From the NCBI RefSeq assembly GCF_000013665.1, contig NC_007912.1, forward strand, positions 4,333,501 to 4,397,500: a stretch of 64,000 nt of DNA, in the 5' to 3' direction. The notes under the pieces are model-generated. The model was not told the DNA's origin. It was given only the letters and a program-made list of their open reading frames with translations, and did not search any database. The number at the start of each line of letters is the position of its first letter. Within the stretch, counting starts at the first letter, position 1. Source of the DNA: Saccharophagus degradans 2-40 (GTDB lineage Bacteria > Pseudomonadota > Gammaproteobacteria > Pseudomonadales > Cellvibrionaceae). Below are positions 25,174 through 35,272 of this stretch, piece by piece. Both the position numbers and the translations under genes were made by a program.

Positions 25174-26292
25174 CTACTTTTTCTTATTAGCAGCGCGAAT
25201 TTCTTTCACTTTATCAAGGTTGTCTTTTGAATATTGAGTTGCGTTAGCCCATGTAGCAATTTCTGTTACTGCTGCAGGCCTAGATTCAATCCCACCAGCC
25301 CCATAGCCACTACCAACAATAATCACTCTTCTTCCATTTTCATCTACTTCAACTTCTTTATCTTGTCCTTCAAAGGAAGGGACATCTAAGCGATGAAAGT
25401 CTTGAATGATGCTTTTAGCAAAAAAGTCGTGCGCTTTTTTAACCTCTTGCTTCAAAAGCTGGGCATCATCTGCCAACCAAGTACGAATAAGAAAAATCGA
25501 CATTTCTGATTTACTCAGCTTACCATCAGTCGCCTCTTCCATCTCTTTTTTATACTTTTTGAAATCATCCGAACCTTCCACAGGTAACTTTCCGTTTTCG
25601 TCGGTATAGCGCTCTTTTATCTGTGAAACTAACTCTTGTTCTATTTCGGGAGACACGACAGGTAGCGCCAAGGTATCTGAGTAGTAATTGAAATTATTTA
25701 GATAAATCGCTCCAGATAACTCAGACTTGGGCGGGGATTTGCCATCGAAGTCGTAGGGAGTCACATATTTGATTTGGTCATTCCAATAGCCTGCAGTTGC
25801 ACTTACTTTTAACTGGCTCGCTTCCTGCGAAAGTAAGTAACTAACACCCACAGTAAGCTTTTTATTGGTGTCTTCAGGCTCAAGCTTAACGACACTATTC
25901 ACTGAATCAAACGTTACACTGTAGCCTTCGCCAGAAAGCTCTTTACTTGCGTCTTTTAGGCTATTAATCAGCGACTCATTTAAATAGTCTGTTGAGGCTG
26001 CCGCTGCCACCTCCTCAGCAGCTTTACTTGCACGAGAAGAGGGCCCTGCGTTAATAATTGCATCCATAGTCGCGGCAACTATCGCTCCAATAAAGCCGTA
26101 TTGCGACCCTGTTGCGCTGCTATCTACGCGATACCATGACACACCTACACCGTAATGGTCTTGATTCACGACAACATCCGCAGACTTAACCACAGCTAGG
26201 CCTTCATCTGTCATTGGACGCTTAACCGGATATTGTGCAATTGAACAACCGCCAACGGCCATTAAAGTCAGTAGTAAAATTATTTTATTCAT
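25174..26292 (-). CDS. Lipoprotein of unknown function
   Basis: A 372-residue lipoprotein. From the ATG at 26292 (AGGGA upstream) the signal peptide MNKIILLLTLMAVGGC ends in a lipobox. The mature protein has a mid-N-terminal hydrophobic, glycine-rich stretch (GFIGAIVAATMDAIINAG, about residues 67-85), then a beta-rich part (LTVGVSYLLSQEASQLKVSA). A helical, charged C-terminal half follows, with a short RVIIVGSGYGAGGI segment. I do not recognise the family. The glycine-rich segment looks capable of membrane insertion. It is first in a two-lipoprotein operon. Confidence 0.6.
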   Translation of the reverse strand: MNKIILLLTLMAVGGCSIAQYPVKRPMTDEGLAVVKSADVVVNQDHYGVGVSWYRVDSSATGSQYGFIGAIVAATMDAIINAGPSSRASKAAEEVAAAASTDYLNESLINSLKDASKELSGEGYSVTFDSVNSVVKLEPEDTNKKLTVGVSYLLSQEASQLKVSATAGYWNDQIKYVTPYDFDGKSPPKSELSGAIYLNNFNYYSDTLALPVVSPEIEQELVSQIKERYTDENGKLPVEGSDDFKKYKKEMEEATDGKLSKSEMSIFLIRTWLADDAQLLKQEVKKAHDFFAKSIIQDFHRLDVPSFEGQDKEVEVDENGRRVIIVGSGYGAGGIESRPAAVTEIATWANATQYSKDNLDKVKEIRAANKKK

Positions 26293-26455
26293 CAACAATC
26301 CCTATAAAAAATAGACGGACATTACCAAATAATGATTCCTACGACAATTGTTTAATTTACACACTACGACATAACGCTTTTCCATCCCCACACCAGCTAA
26401 AGCCTAAGCCATGCTACTGGAATCGAGTCCGCTAACGCATAACAGGTGCAACTGA

Positions 26456-27727
26456 CTAACCTTTCGTTTTAAATTTATCTATATGTTCCTGTAGCAGCCG
26501 CCCCTCAACTGCAACCGAATCGGTCATTTTCATTGTGGTGGTCGCCTGGCTCGCCAACTGCTCAGAATCATCTTTAACCGCACAAATGCGGCGATTAATC
26601 TCGCTGGAAACCGATGTTTGCTCTTCTGTTGCAACCGCAATTTGCGTGGCCATATCGGTAATGCTGTCTAGTTCACCTTTTAGTACGTTAAACGCTGCAG
26701 AGGTTTCCATTACTATTTCAACTGAGCGCAAACCTTCTTGCTGTAATTTGGCCATGTTTTCCGTTGCAGAATCGGCACCGCTCAATAGCGATTGAACTTG
26801 ATCTCGTATTTGTTCTGTCGACTCCTGTGTTCTGCGGGCCAAGCTTCTCACCTCATCGGCCACTACCGCAAACCCCCGCCCCATCTCGCCTGCTCGGGCA
26901 GCCTCAATTACGGCATTCAGCGCAAGTAAATTTGTTTGCTCTGCTATGCCTTGAATAACGTTAAGTACACCACTTATTTGCGTGGCTTCATCATTTAATA
27001 CACCTACCACCTTGGAAGTGTTACCCAGCTCTACGGTTAGGCTCTCCATTAACTCACGGCTTCTATCGGCATTTTTAACACTAGAAACAGAAATTTCGTG
27101 GGCTTTTTGCACAGCTTCAGACGTATTCTGAGCCATGTTAGAAACTTCCTGAATAGTTGCTGTCATTTCATTAACGGCCACCGATATACTATCTGTAGCC
27201 GTTAACTGATTGCCAGATAGCTGCAATGCTGTGCGCATTGCCTCTGCCGTTTCTACATTTATGTTATTCATAGAAGAGGCATGGGTTCGCACACCTATTA
27301 GCGCCTCATTAAAGCTGTTTACCAGCATATTAAAAGCTGCACCTAGCTCGGCCAGCTCATTGTCCCCGCGCTCATCTACCTGCAGCCCCATATCTTTAGA
27401 CTCGGCCAAATGAATAAACGACTTAACAAATTGTTTTAGTGGCTTCGAAATACTTGAAGCAATAATATAAGACACAACCAGAATACCGATTAACACTACG
27501 AACAACAGCGCTACTGTTTGGTAAAATTCTGCGTTGGCGTGAGCCACCTTTTCATCTTTCACTCTTACTAATTCGGCTAGCACTTCGCGCTGTAATGTTT
27601 TGTAGCCTGAATTTATCGCAGGCGACACGCTAGACCAGCTTAAACCGCTATGCAAAGTCATAGGTGTTTGGTTGTTCGAGACTAGCTTTCGGGCCTTACT
27701 TAGCAAGACCATATTATTTATAGCCAA
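26456..27727 (-). CDS. Methyl-accepting chemotaxis protein, apparently 5'-truncated
   Basis: Up to 423 residues. It contains one membrane helix ([19 protein letters not shown], about 70-90), a HAMP domain ([17 protein letters not shown] ...) and a full signalling domain with the conserved hairpin tip ([34 protein letters not shown]). What is missing is the first membrane helix and most of the sensory domain expected before the HAMP-proximal helix. The frame starts with TTG (27727) or ATG (27712), has no ribosome site, and stops in all frames lie within about 60 bases upstream, next to the divergent TauE gene. It may be a decayed chemoreceptor or a functional short form. Confidence 0.7.
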   Translation of the reverse strand: MAINNMVLLSKARKLVSNNQTPMTLHSGLSWSSVSPAINSGYKTLQREVLAELVRVKDEKVAHANAEFYQTVALLFVVLIGILVVSYIIASSISKPLKQFVKSFIHLAESKDMGLQVDERGDNELAELGAAFNMLVNSFNEALIGVRTHASSMNNINVETAEAMRTALQLSGNQLTATDSISVAVNEMTATIQEVSNMAQNTSEAVQKAHEISVSSVKNADRSRELMESLTVELGNTSKVVGVLNDEATQISGVLNVIQGIAEQTNLLALNAVIEAARAGEMGRGFAVVADEVRSLARRTQESTEQIRDQVQSLLSGADSATENMAKLQQEGLRSVEIVMETSAAFNVLKGELDSITDMATQIAVATEEQTSVSSEINRRICAVKDDSEQLASQATTTMKMTDSVAVEGRLLQEHIDKFKTKG

Positions 27728-27848
27728 CCAATCTAGCGCCCAAACTTAATAGCATTATCAATATTCAAGCAGTACTGCTAATCTGCGCAGCGCGTGAATA
27801 CCTGCTTTTGGTGTATCACCATACATATTATTTTTAGAGTAGAGCAGC

Positions 27849-28631
27849 ATGGAATTTTTGTACTTTTTTGCGTTAGCTGGTTTGCTAGTGGGGTTTGTTG
27901 TTGGCTTAACAGGGGTGGGCGGCGGCTCGCTTATGACGCCCATACTCATTCATTTTGGCGTTTCGCCTGCTGTGTCTGTTGGCACAGACTTACTCTACGC
28001 CGCCATTACCAAAGGCGGCGGTATTTACGTACACCATAAAAAGCGCAATGTTGATTGGCGTATTGCAGGCTTACTATGCTGCGGTAGTATTCCCGCTGCA
28101 CTGGCGACGCTTTGGTTTTTAAGCGCTAGCGGGTTTGATTCCGAAACAGTAAACACGCTTATTAAAGTGGGCCTAGGCTGGACCATTTTAATTACCGCTT
28201 TCGTCATTTTATTTAAGCAACAAATAATGCGTTACAGCCGACAAAACGATATATGGATAACCCGACTAACCGGCTCACATCAAAATGCCGCCACGATAAT
28301 AGTTGGGTTGGTAATGGGGGTAATCGTTACGCTTACCTCTATTGGCGCGGGCGCGCTGGGAACCGTTGCTTTATTTTTGCTGTTCCCGTTTTTACCTGTT
28401 GTACGCCTTGTAGGAACCGAAATTGCGCACGCAGTGCCGCTTACGCTGGTAGCAGGCTTAGGCCACGCCAGCGTGGGAAATGTGGATTGGAATTTACTGT
28501 TCAATTTACTTATCGGTTCGCTACCGGGTGTATTTGTTGGTAGCCATCTTGCCCATCGCGTTTCAGATAAGTACTTGCGCCCAGGGTTGGCGGTAATGTT
28601 GATTTATGCGGGGAGTAAGTTGGCTTTTTAG
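27849..28631 (+). CDS. TauE/SafE family sulfite/organosulfonate exporter-like permease
   Basis: A 260-residue inner-membrane protein with about eight helices. The first repeat begins FALAGLLVGFVVGLTGVGGGSLMTP, the family signature, echoed in the second half by VVGLVMGVIVTLTSIGAGALGTV. TauE/SafE proteins move sulfur-containing or other small organic anions; the substrate cannot be told. The ribosome site is weak (AGCAG). Its start is about 120 bases from the truncated chemoreceptor gene on the other strand. Confidence 0.87.
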   Translation: MEFLYFFALAGLLVGFVVGLTGVGGGSLMTPILIHFGVSPAVSVGTDLLYAAITKGGGIYVHHKKRNVDWRIAGLLCCGSIPAALATLWFLSASGFDSETVNTLIKVGLGWTILITAFVILFKQQIMRYSRQNDIWITRLTGSHQNAATIIVGLVMGVIVTLTSIGAGALGTVALFLLFPFLPVVRLVGTEIAHAVPLTLVAGLGHASVGNVDWNLLFNLLIGSLPGVFVGSHLAHRVSDKYLRPGLAVMLIYAGSKLAF

Positions 28632-28744
28632 GCCAATAATGAATATTCTTTCAACGTTATTTATTTGCTACGCCACTGCATCCCGAGTGCCACCCGCCTA
28701 AACGCGGTAGATACGGACACTACAACCGCGCCTCGAGGTTGATA

Positions 28745-29851
28745 CTAGGACGTATAAATAGCAATATTTCGACCGGTTTCTTTAGCCTTATACAAAGCCT
28801 TATCTGCACGGCTAAGCAGGTCAGATGGGGTGTCATCCAGCTTGTATAAAGTAGCCCCTATGCTAACCGTTACACGCCCTACCCCGTTAAATTCACTACC
28901 CTCTATTTTCTTACACAAATTTTCACTCAAGGCCACAATACTTTGTTTATCCACCTCACTCGCAACAACAATAAATTCTTCTCCGCCCCAGCGAATTACC
29001 GTATCGATTTTACGTACCGATTGCAGCAGGTCTTGCGATATTTGTTTTAATACATTATCCCCAGCTTCGTGTCCGAAGGAATCATTAATGCTTTTAAAGA
29101 AATCTACATCTATTACCAACAACCCAAAAGATCGGTTATAGCGCTGCTCGCGCGCCATCTCTTTATTAAGCACAATGTTCAATTGATTGCGATTGTAAAG
29201 GCCGGTTAACGGGTCGGTAACAGCTAGGTGTTGTAACTCTTGCTGACTAACAAAGAACTGCTTGCGGGATCTATCAAGCATAAGCGCCCCCAAAAAACCG
29301 AACGAAAAGCTGCATGCCAACCAAAATACATGCATTACGTAACTACTCTGTTGCTCGATAAAATAGAAAGCCGACCCAGCTAATATACACAGCGCTGTAA
29401 TGGCACTGATTAAGGCATAGCGAAAAGTCATACCAGATACAACGAATATCCACACCACACCCAAATAGGCTTCGGGTGCGAACGGCGTGTAATTTACCAG
29501 CTTGCTAGCAATAACCGCATGGCAGGACATGGATACAATGGGTAGGGCAGCAAAGGAAGGCATTACATAGCGATAAAAACGCTGCTTATAGGCCAAAAAG
29601 CTTAACCCCAATAGCAATGGAACATTTACAAAAATATGCAGCTTAAACATTAGCACTTCTACTTGCTCGCTAGCCCAAGGTTTTTCCAAAAATGCAAAGG
29701 CCACGTACAATACGGCAGTTAAAAAGCTAATAGCAGATATTTGAATTTGACGTGAAGACATGTCCCAATGGGCGTAGCGCCTATTAAAATCATGCTTTGA
29801 AATACCGCGAGTGGGCTCGAGAAGAGAGATGTACCTAAATAATTGCTGCAT
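28745..29851 (-). CDS. Membrane diguanylate cyclase (GGDEF)
   Basis: A 368-residue protein making cyclic di-GMP. The N-terminal half has about five or six membrane helices (residues 35-195), a sensor region of MASE type that I cannot name. The GGDEF domain begins near DPLTGLYNRN and has the active site RWGGEEF. An RxxD inhibitory I-site (RKID) lies five residues before it, so product inhibition is expected. The cyclase looks intact. It stands alone, convergent with the TauE-like gene. Confidence 0.92.
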   Translation of the reverse strand: MQQLFRYISLLEPTRGISKHDFNRRYAHWDMSSRQIQISAISFLTAVLYVAFAFLEKPWASEQVEVLMFKLHIFVNVPLLLGLSFLAYKQRFYRYVMPSFAALPIVSMSCHAVIASKLVNYTPFAPEAYLGVVWIFVVSGMTFRYALISAITALCILAGSAFYFIEQQSSYVMHVFWLACSFSFGFLGALMLDRSRKQFFVSQQELQHLAVTDPLTGLYNRNQLNIVLNKEMAREQRYNRSFGLLVIDVDFFKSINDSFGHEAGDNVLKQISQDLLQSVRKIDTVIRWGGEEFIVVASEVDKQSIVALSENLCKKIEGSEFNGVGRVTVSIGATLYKLDDTPSDLLSRADKALYKAKETGRNIAIYTS

Positions 29852-30714
29852 AATTGGCGTAAACTCATGTGGATTCCGAGAGTTTAGCGTTTAAATCAGA
29901 CCAACACAAAACCTTAGGCCCCATGAACACATGGCAAACAGTGGGCTACTCTTCAACCAATATAGTCACAGCAATCTATTTTGATTCCTCTGTAACGCCA
30001 TTCACTTTTGAACGACAAACCTCTGGTGCACCTTCAGCCAACGATAGATAGTAAGTACTCAGAACAACAAACGTAGGTAATTTTGTTTGTTGGGGACTTT
30101 ACCGTAAGAGAACTCTAAGTAGTAAGTAATGAGCACAAATGTAACAACGCAGACGCTCTAAAAACATACAATCAACAAGCTTAAAATGGCCTAAGTAAAA
30201 GAGAATTGCCTGCAATCACTCTCCCCCGCCCTCAAACCACTACCAACAAGCCGAACAAATAAAGCTATAAAAAGATAGTAAGCACCAGCACAATATATTT
30301 ATTAAGTTCATGTATGTAATCTATCCAACATCACTTAGATTTTGTTTGCGCAACCTCACTTAAAGCTCGCTTCACGCAAGACAACATTAAGTACAAAGCA
30401 GTTATAGCCCAAGCGACGCAAACTGGGCAGCAAGCCACAATCAAGAGGTTATATTTAAAGAATCATATTTTGTGAGCAGAAACACATATAGGAGGCAAAA
30501 CCACAGGCATAATGGCCTTACCACCTTGCCATCAGCACATAATTTGACGTTGGTAAGCTAATGGTAGGCATGTTTGCAACAACACACCCGCCCAGCCTCT
30601 GCAGTTCACCCACTGCCCCTATGCAAACCACAAGGTACGCCATACATAGGGCCAATCGATAGAGGCTAGCAACACATACAAAAATAACAGTTCAACCTAA
30701 TTGGAGATTCACTA
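29852..30714. other. Long intergenic region before the BNR-4 lyase
   Basis: About 860 bases. A 60-codon frame at 29869-30051 has no ribosome site or recognisable content. I see no tRNA, terminator or long repeat. It presumably carries the lyase promoter. Its length and rather even base composition would suit a decayed gene, but I can name none. Confidence 0.4.
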
Positions 30715-32877
30715 GTGAACCTAAAAAACATATCGCGCCTGCTTTCGCACGGCATAGTCAGCGCTATTGCGATATTGCTAGCGCTTAATACCCAAGCCCA
30801 AGTACAACTCGAAAAAGAATACAAAGTGGCAGACAACGCCCTGTATTTTAACGGCCGCAAAGTGGGCAGCAATGCAGAAGATAACGGCACCGGCGTATAC
30901 GATTATAAATTTGGCGGCAGAATATCCGCCCACGGTGATGCAATAAAAGTATATAAAAACTTCATTTTTACCACCTGGTATCGCGGCGGAAAATTCGATC
31001 GCCATATGATGCTATCCCGCTATAACACCAGAACTGGCGTAGTTAAAACCATTGAGTTTCCACACCGCCACACTGGCTTCAATGGCAAGTGGTGGATAGG
31101 CGAATCCCACAATACTATTGCCATTGGTATTAGCCCGAAAGACGAAAAAATACATTTACTGTTTGATATGCACTCCTACGCAAACAGCGGCGCTTTCCGC
31201 GATGACTACTTTCGCTACGCCTATTCCGTAGAAAATGCGGCTACCGTTGCCGATAACGATTTTAAGCTAAGCCTATTTGTAAAAGACGGCCCCAACGACT
31301 ATAACCACGTAAGCTTAAACGGCACGGCAGACCCAGCTCAGTTTCAAGATTTAACCTACCCGTATTTTTTCTTAAACGACGATAACGACTTATTAATGCA
31401 CATGCGCGTGGGCGGTAACGACAACGGCGCCTATGTTTTTTCTAAATACAACGCTAACACCAGCAAGTGGGATAGGCTAACGCAATTTAATCATCTAAAC
31501 GCTAAAACAAAAGGCCAAGCTTATAACTGGGGCCTATACGGCAGAATGAAATACGTAGACGGAAAACTACAAGTAGCGTTCCAGCGCCGAAGCGGCAATA
31601 AGAATGATAAGTACGAATATCAAAACGGAATTTACTACGCCTACTCAAACGACCAAAGCGGAAAAAGCCAATGGAAAGACCACACAGGCGCGGGCTTTAA
31701 TATTCCTTTCGCAAACGCCGATAGAATTAAAATTTACGAACCCGGTAACTTAGTTGAAGCCACAGGTAAAAACGAAGTATATATTGTTGGCGGTTTTGAC
31801 TTTACAGTAACCGATCGCGGCGATGTACATATAATTAGCCAAGTGAAAGACAAAAAGAACAATGTTGTAAAACACCTACACTCTTACAAACCCAAAGGCG
31901 CGGCCAACTTTAGGCACACAACCGACTTTTCGGGCGCCACACAGTTGTACACCTACGCCAACAATGTTTACATTATTGGCCTAAAAGGCGGTCGCCCGTT
32001 TGTAAAAAAAGCTAACGGAGGAACCAATAATTTCACTACTATTTACGAAACCAATAGCGGAAAAAGTTTTGCCCACGGTGTGCCGCATATTTACAACGGC
32101 AAACTTTATTACTATATGCAAGCTAAAGGCGATAGCACTCAATTACCTATATACGTTCAAATAATTGATCTAGGCCTAGGTAATTCAGAAACATCTAACC
32201 CAAGTAATGACGGCCCCGCAGGCTATACCTTTTCTGCACGAGAAGGCGGTACAGTAAATATAACTGGCACTATGAACGTAGCCTATGGCGCTGGCGATAG
32301 TTTTAATTATCACTACAACCAAACCAGCGATTTACCATGCAACAACCAAACGTTTGGCGACCCCAAACCAAGAACAATAAAAAATTGCTACGTTAAAAGT
32401 GTGCAAGTAGAAACCAGCACAGACCAATGCGATACCACCAATCAATGCCGCGCAGAGTACAGTTTTTTTGACGGCGCTATGGATTGTGCCGGCAGCGCAT
32501 CTAACGCAAGTATCTGCATGTGCGGTAACGAACGCTGCGACTCTTTAAACGATTCAAATACTGATAATAGCTCTGGTAGCAATGCAAGCGGCGCATACTG
32601 CGCAGGCATTGCAGAAGTATCACAAGGCGTAAAAAGAGAATTAAACCTTAACAACGTTAACTGTGTTAAATTCTCAGAGAACCTTGCAGGCAATACCCTA
32701 CAGGTATGGGATAGCGACAACGCTTCATGCGATTTTAGAGGTGTGGTGGAATCCCGCGATGGCACAGGCAACTTAACCATAAGCGCCAACTATCATTCAG
32801 CCGATTCATTTACCGGTCGCGTTATACGCTTTACACCTAGTAACAATTGTAAATATGTGCAGGTTAGGTCGTATTAG
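30715..32877 (+). CDS. Secreted BNR-4 polysaccharide lyase (PL24/PL25-like, candidate ulvan lyase)
   Basis: A 720-residue secreted protein. It starts at GTG (GGAG 8 bases upstream), with a signal peptide ending at NTQA. Residues about 30-490 form a beta-propeller-like domain with His/Arg/Tyr-rich segments (FPHRHTGFNGKWWIGESHNT, FRDDYFRYAYS, YNWGLYGRMKYVDGK) like the BNR-4 family that includes ulvan lyases. After a Ser/Asn linker come two C-terminal modules. One has VNITGTMNVAYGAGDSFNYH and FGDPKPRTIKNCYV with several Cys; the other starts YCAGIAEVSQGV and ends KYVQVRSY. Both are probably glycan-binding. The substrate is inferred from the fold only. Confidence 0.75.
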   Translation: MNLKNISRLLSHGIVSAIAILLALNTQAQVQLEKEYKVADNALYFNGRKVGSNAEDNGTGVYDYKFGGRISAHGDAIKVYKNFIFTTWYRGGKFDRHMMLSRYNTRTGVVKTIEFPHRHTGFNGKWWIGESHNTIAIGISPKDEKIHLLFDMHSYANSGAFRDDYFRYAYSVENAATVADNDFKLSLFVKDGPNDYNHVSLNGTADPAQFQDLTYPYFFLNDDNDLLMHMRVGGNDNGAYVFSKYNANTSKWDRLTQFNHLNAKTKGQAYNWGLYGRMKYVDGKLQVAFQRRSGNKNDKYEYQNGIYYAYSNDQSGKSQWKDHTGAGFNIPFANADRIKIYEPGNLVEATGKNEVYIVGGFDFTVTDRGDVHIISQVKDKKNNVVKHLHSYKPKGAANFRHTTDFSGATQLYTYANNVYIIGLKGGRPFVKKANGGTNNFTTIYETNSGKSFAHGVPHIYNGKLYYYMQAKGDSTQLPIYVQIIDLGLGNSETSNPSNDGPAGYTFSAREGGTVNITGTMNVAYGAGDSFNYHYNQTSDLPCNNQTFGDPKPRTIKNCYVKSVQVETSTDQCDTTNQCRAEYSFFDGAMDCAGSASNASICMCGNERCDSLNDSNTDNSSGSNASGAYCAGIAEVSQGVKRELNLNNVNCVKFSENLAGNTLQVWDSDNASCDFRGVVESRDGTGNLTISANYHSADSFTGRVIRFTPSNNCKYVQVRSY

Positions 32878-32929
32878 ATTGTAGTGTACCAAGCTTTTAA
32901 CTAGCGAATTTTAAACACTATATTTTCCC

Positions 32930-32961
32930 AAAAGCCCACAGAAATATTTGTGGGCTTTTTT
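32930..32961 (+). terminator. Terminator of the BNR-4 lyase gene
   Basis: AAAAGCCCACA, an 8-base loop, TGTGGGCTTTTTT: a 7-pair G+C-containing stem with flanking A and U tracts, about 50 bases after the stop codon. The A-tract also allows termination from the other side. Confidence 0.85.
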
Positions 32962-33082
32962 GTGGTTTATACACTTCAACTATAGATCATCAACAAACAT
33001 TATAACTCGAACAAAAGCACTGCCGATTGAACCGGCTCCCTGTATCTATATTCGTCTAAATACAGTTAGTTCCTTTTCCGCT

Positions 33083-33490
33083 TTAAAGCACTGCCCTCGA
33101 ATTTATAATCGACACAATGTCGTCTGCATCCCCTTCATAATTTGCAAGATTACATACAGGAGTGCCATCTATACCAATTAACTTATTTAATTTTCTCACG
33201 GTATTATTTGCATAAGCCGCGTCATTCCGAGTATCTAATACCGACCAAAGGCACGCGCCACCTCTAGGCAATAATTGTGACTTAGTCGTAGCCCTTCGGA
33301 GGGTTGACCAAGGGAACTCGAATGAAGAAGACTCCTCAACCAATAAGCCGGTTTCGGATATAACTATCCTTCTATTAATTGACCTAATTAGGCCGTACGC
33401 AAACAATAAAAAAAGAGCAGAAACGGGCAACGCATAGAAATGGATCTTTAACGCAACTGCAGATAATCCTCCGCTAAACCCTATATACAT
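33083..33490 (-). pseudogene. 5'-truncated copy of the membrane-protein gene at 39864-40346
   Basis: The 135 readable codons align without gaps with the C-terminal 135 residues of the 160-residue protein encoded at 39864-40346, at roughly 70% identity by eye. Shared stretches include PRGGACLW and VCNLANY. Similarity continues a few codons upstream of the ATG (LAFIH against PAFLH), then hits a TAA and disappears, so the first 25 residues and first membrane helix are gone. It lies just beyond the LysR gene of the accessory cluster. It could still be translated from the ATG at 33490, but there is no ribosome site. Confidence 0.6.
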
Positions 33491-33547
33491 ATGTATAAAT
33501 GCAAGTTAAATAAAACCATATTAATTAACATCAATATTGCTATAGAT

Positions 33548-34456
33548 TTAAATATTTCCGCTAATAAATGGATTCTCTCTCAGCCGCTCTACGGCTAAAT
33601 CAATAAATGACCGTACTTTTGCATTCGCACGGCGGCCCTCTAAATGAACAACATTCACCGGTAAAGGAGCCTCTTCGTAACCAGTCAAAATACTCTCAAG
33701 ATTACCTTTCTCTAATTCTTCACCGACCTGATAAGACATCAAGCGAGTAATGCCATGCCCTTCAACTGCGGCTCTTAACGCAGCCCCATTTTGATTACAC
33801 GTCAATCTTGGATTCAGCTTTAGTCGTTCTGTTTTATCGCCATTTCTAAATTGCCAAGTAGTTGTACCCTCATAGGTCTTTGGGAAAATCAAATCATGTT
33901 CATGTAAATCTTCAGGGCATTTGGGCACTCCACGTTTTTTAAAATAACGCGGCGAGCCACACACGATACGTCTAACTGAGCCAACTTGAGTCGCATACAG
34001 ATTTGAGTCTTTTAAATGGCCTATACGAATGGCAACATCAAGCTCCTCTTCCAATAAACTTGTTATTCGATCGTAAAACATCGCATTTACACTTACTCCC
34101 GAGTACAAGCCTAAGTACTCATTAACAATAGGGATCACATGTTTCTGACCAAAAACCACTGGAGCAGTTACCGTTAGAGTGCCAGCCGGTGTAGCGTATA
34201 GCCCTGCTGCCGCGGCTTCTGCTTCTTCTAAATCCTCGATAATAGCCACAGCACTATTGAAAAAGCGCCTACCCGATTCGGTTAGCCGTACCAAACGGGT
34301 AGTGCGGTTAAACAATTTGACGCGTAAACGCCCTTCCAATTCCGCAACCGCGCGCGTAGCTGCAGGCGCCGACATGCCCAGCACCTCAGCAGCAGACGAG
34401 AAACTATGCAATTTAGCGACTTCAATAAACACTTTAATAGTTTGCAATTTATCCAC
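33548..34456 (-). CDS. LysR-family transcriptional regulator
   Basis: A LysR activator of about 302 residues. The N-terminal winged helix-turn-helix reads DKLQTIKVFIEVAKLHSFSS ... AATRAVAELEGRLRVKLFNR, and the effector-binding domain follows (LTVTAPVVFGQKHVIPIV, DVAIRIGHLKDSNL). I prefer the GTG at 34456 (AGGGTAGG just upstream, typical MDKLQ start); an ATG at 34486 is open but has no ribosome site. It is divergent from the first glutathione transferase gene and probably controls the whole cluster to 39625. The inducer is unknown. Confidence 0.9.
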   Translation of the reverse strand: MDKLQTIKVFIEVAKLHSFSSAAEVLGMSAPAATRAVAELEGRLRVKLFNRTTRLVRLTESGRRFFNSAVAIIEDLEEAEAAAAGLYATPAGTLTVTAPVVFGQKHVIPIVNEYLGLYSGVSVNAMFYDRITSLLEEELDVAIRIGHLKDSNLYATQVGSVRRIVCGSPRYFKKRGVPKCPEDLHEHDLIFPKTYEGTTTWQFRNGDKTERLKLNPRLTCNQNGAALRAAVEGHGITRLMSYQVGEELEKGNLESILTGYEEAPLPVNVVHLEGRRANAKVRSFIDLAVERLRENPFISGNI

Positions 34457-34537
34457 GGTACCTACCCTACTTATGATGTAAGCCATTTGCTATTATTTCG
34501 TTTTTAACAAAAATCAATTCTAATAACAAACAATTAT

Positions 34538-34571
34538 TCCCATGGGAGCTTTAGGTAAGCTTACTTATACT
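34538..34571. promoter_or_regulatory. Dyads in the LysR/GST divergent promoter
   Basis: Two perfect palindromes, TCCCATGGGA (34538-34547) and GTAAGCTTAC (34555-34564), stand directly upstream of a TATACT -10-like hexamer (34566-34571). No good -35 is present, which suits a LysR-activated promoter. The binding role is inferred. Confidence 0.4.
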
Positions 34572-34615
34572 CTTATCAAAACAGTTTTAAAGGTCACCTC
34601 GTTTAAGGAACGCGC

Positions 34616-35272
34616 ATGAGTAAGCTTGATTTATACACTTGGAATACGCCTAATGGCCGCAAGACCACAATTATGCTTGAAGAAATAGCACAACCCTACA
34701 CGCTTATAAAGGTGGACATTGGCATTGGAGCACAGAAACAACCCAACTTTTTACACATAAATCCCAATGGACGTATACCAGCATTGTTTGACCATCAATC
34801 CGGAGCGCGGGTATTTGAATCTGGGGCGATATTAGTGTATCTGGCCGAAAAATTTCCAGCGGGAAAAAAGCTATTACCCAGTGCCCCAGCAGAACGTGCC
34901 GAAGTACTAAGCTGGACCTATTGGCAAACAGGTGGCCTCGGCCCCATACTTGGGCAATACAACCACTTTTCAACAAAAAATATAAACGTAAACTACGCCA
35001 AACAACGCTTTAAAGAAGAATCTATACGATTATTAAATATATTAGACGATCGCTTAAAAGAGAGCCCCTTTCTTGGCGGTAAACATTACTCCATCGCGGA
35101 TATCATGTGCTTCCCTTGGGTGTCTGGCGCTTTGAAGACACTAGCACCGAGCACACAGGAAGCATTTAAAAATTTTAATAGCCTTCTAAGCTGGCACCAA
35201 ATAATATCTGCAAGACCTGCAGTAAAGAAAGGTTTAATGCGTCTAGACGATGTGAGCAACAGCCGCTATTAA
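34616..35272 (+). CDS. Glutathione S-transferase, Ure2p/YfcG-like
   Basis: A 218-residue GST. The N-terminal thioredoxin-fold domain has YTWNTPNGRKTTIMLEE and PNGRIPAL with FESGAILVYLAEKF (glutathione-binding Glu-Ser). The C-terminal helical domain has WTYWQTGGLGPILGQYNHF and the N-capping box YSIADIMCFPW. The Asn-Thr-Pro active-site region and the WQ..GLGP motif are those of the YfcG/Ure2-like (nu) class, which have disulfide-reductase and peroxidase activity. AAGGA precedes the ATG. It is the first gene on the plus strand of the LysR cluster. Confidence 0.9.
   Translation: MSKLDLYTWNTPNGRKTTIMLEEIAQPYTLIKVDIGIGAQKQPNFLHINPNGRIPALFDHQSGARVFESGAILVYLAEKFPAGKKLLPSAPAERAEVLSWTYWQTGGLGPILGQYNHFSTKNINVNYAKQRFKEESIRLLNILDDRLKESPFLGGKHYSIADIMCFPWVSGALKTLAPSTQEAFKNFNSLLSWHQIISARPAVKKGLMRLDDVSNSRY

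Noticed and set aside
27758..27949. 63-codon minus-strand frame before the chemoreceptor
   Set aside because: Mostly antisense of the TauE-like start. The tail (AGIHALRRLAVLLEY) could be a remnant of the lost receptor 5' part, but I cannot show it.
29869..30051. 60-codon frame after the GGDEF gene
   Set aside because: Short, no ribosome site, no hydrophobic or domain signal; probably chance.
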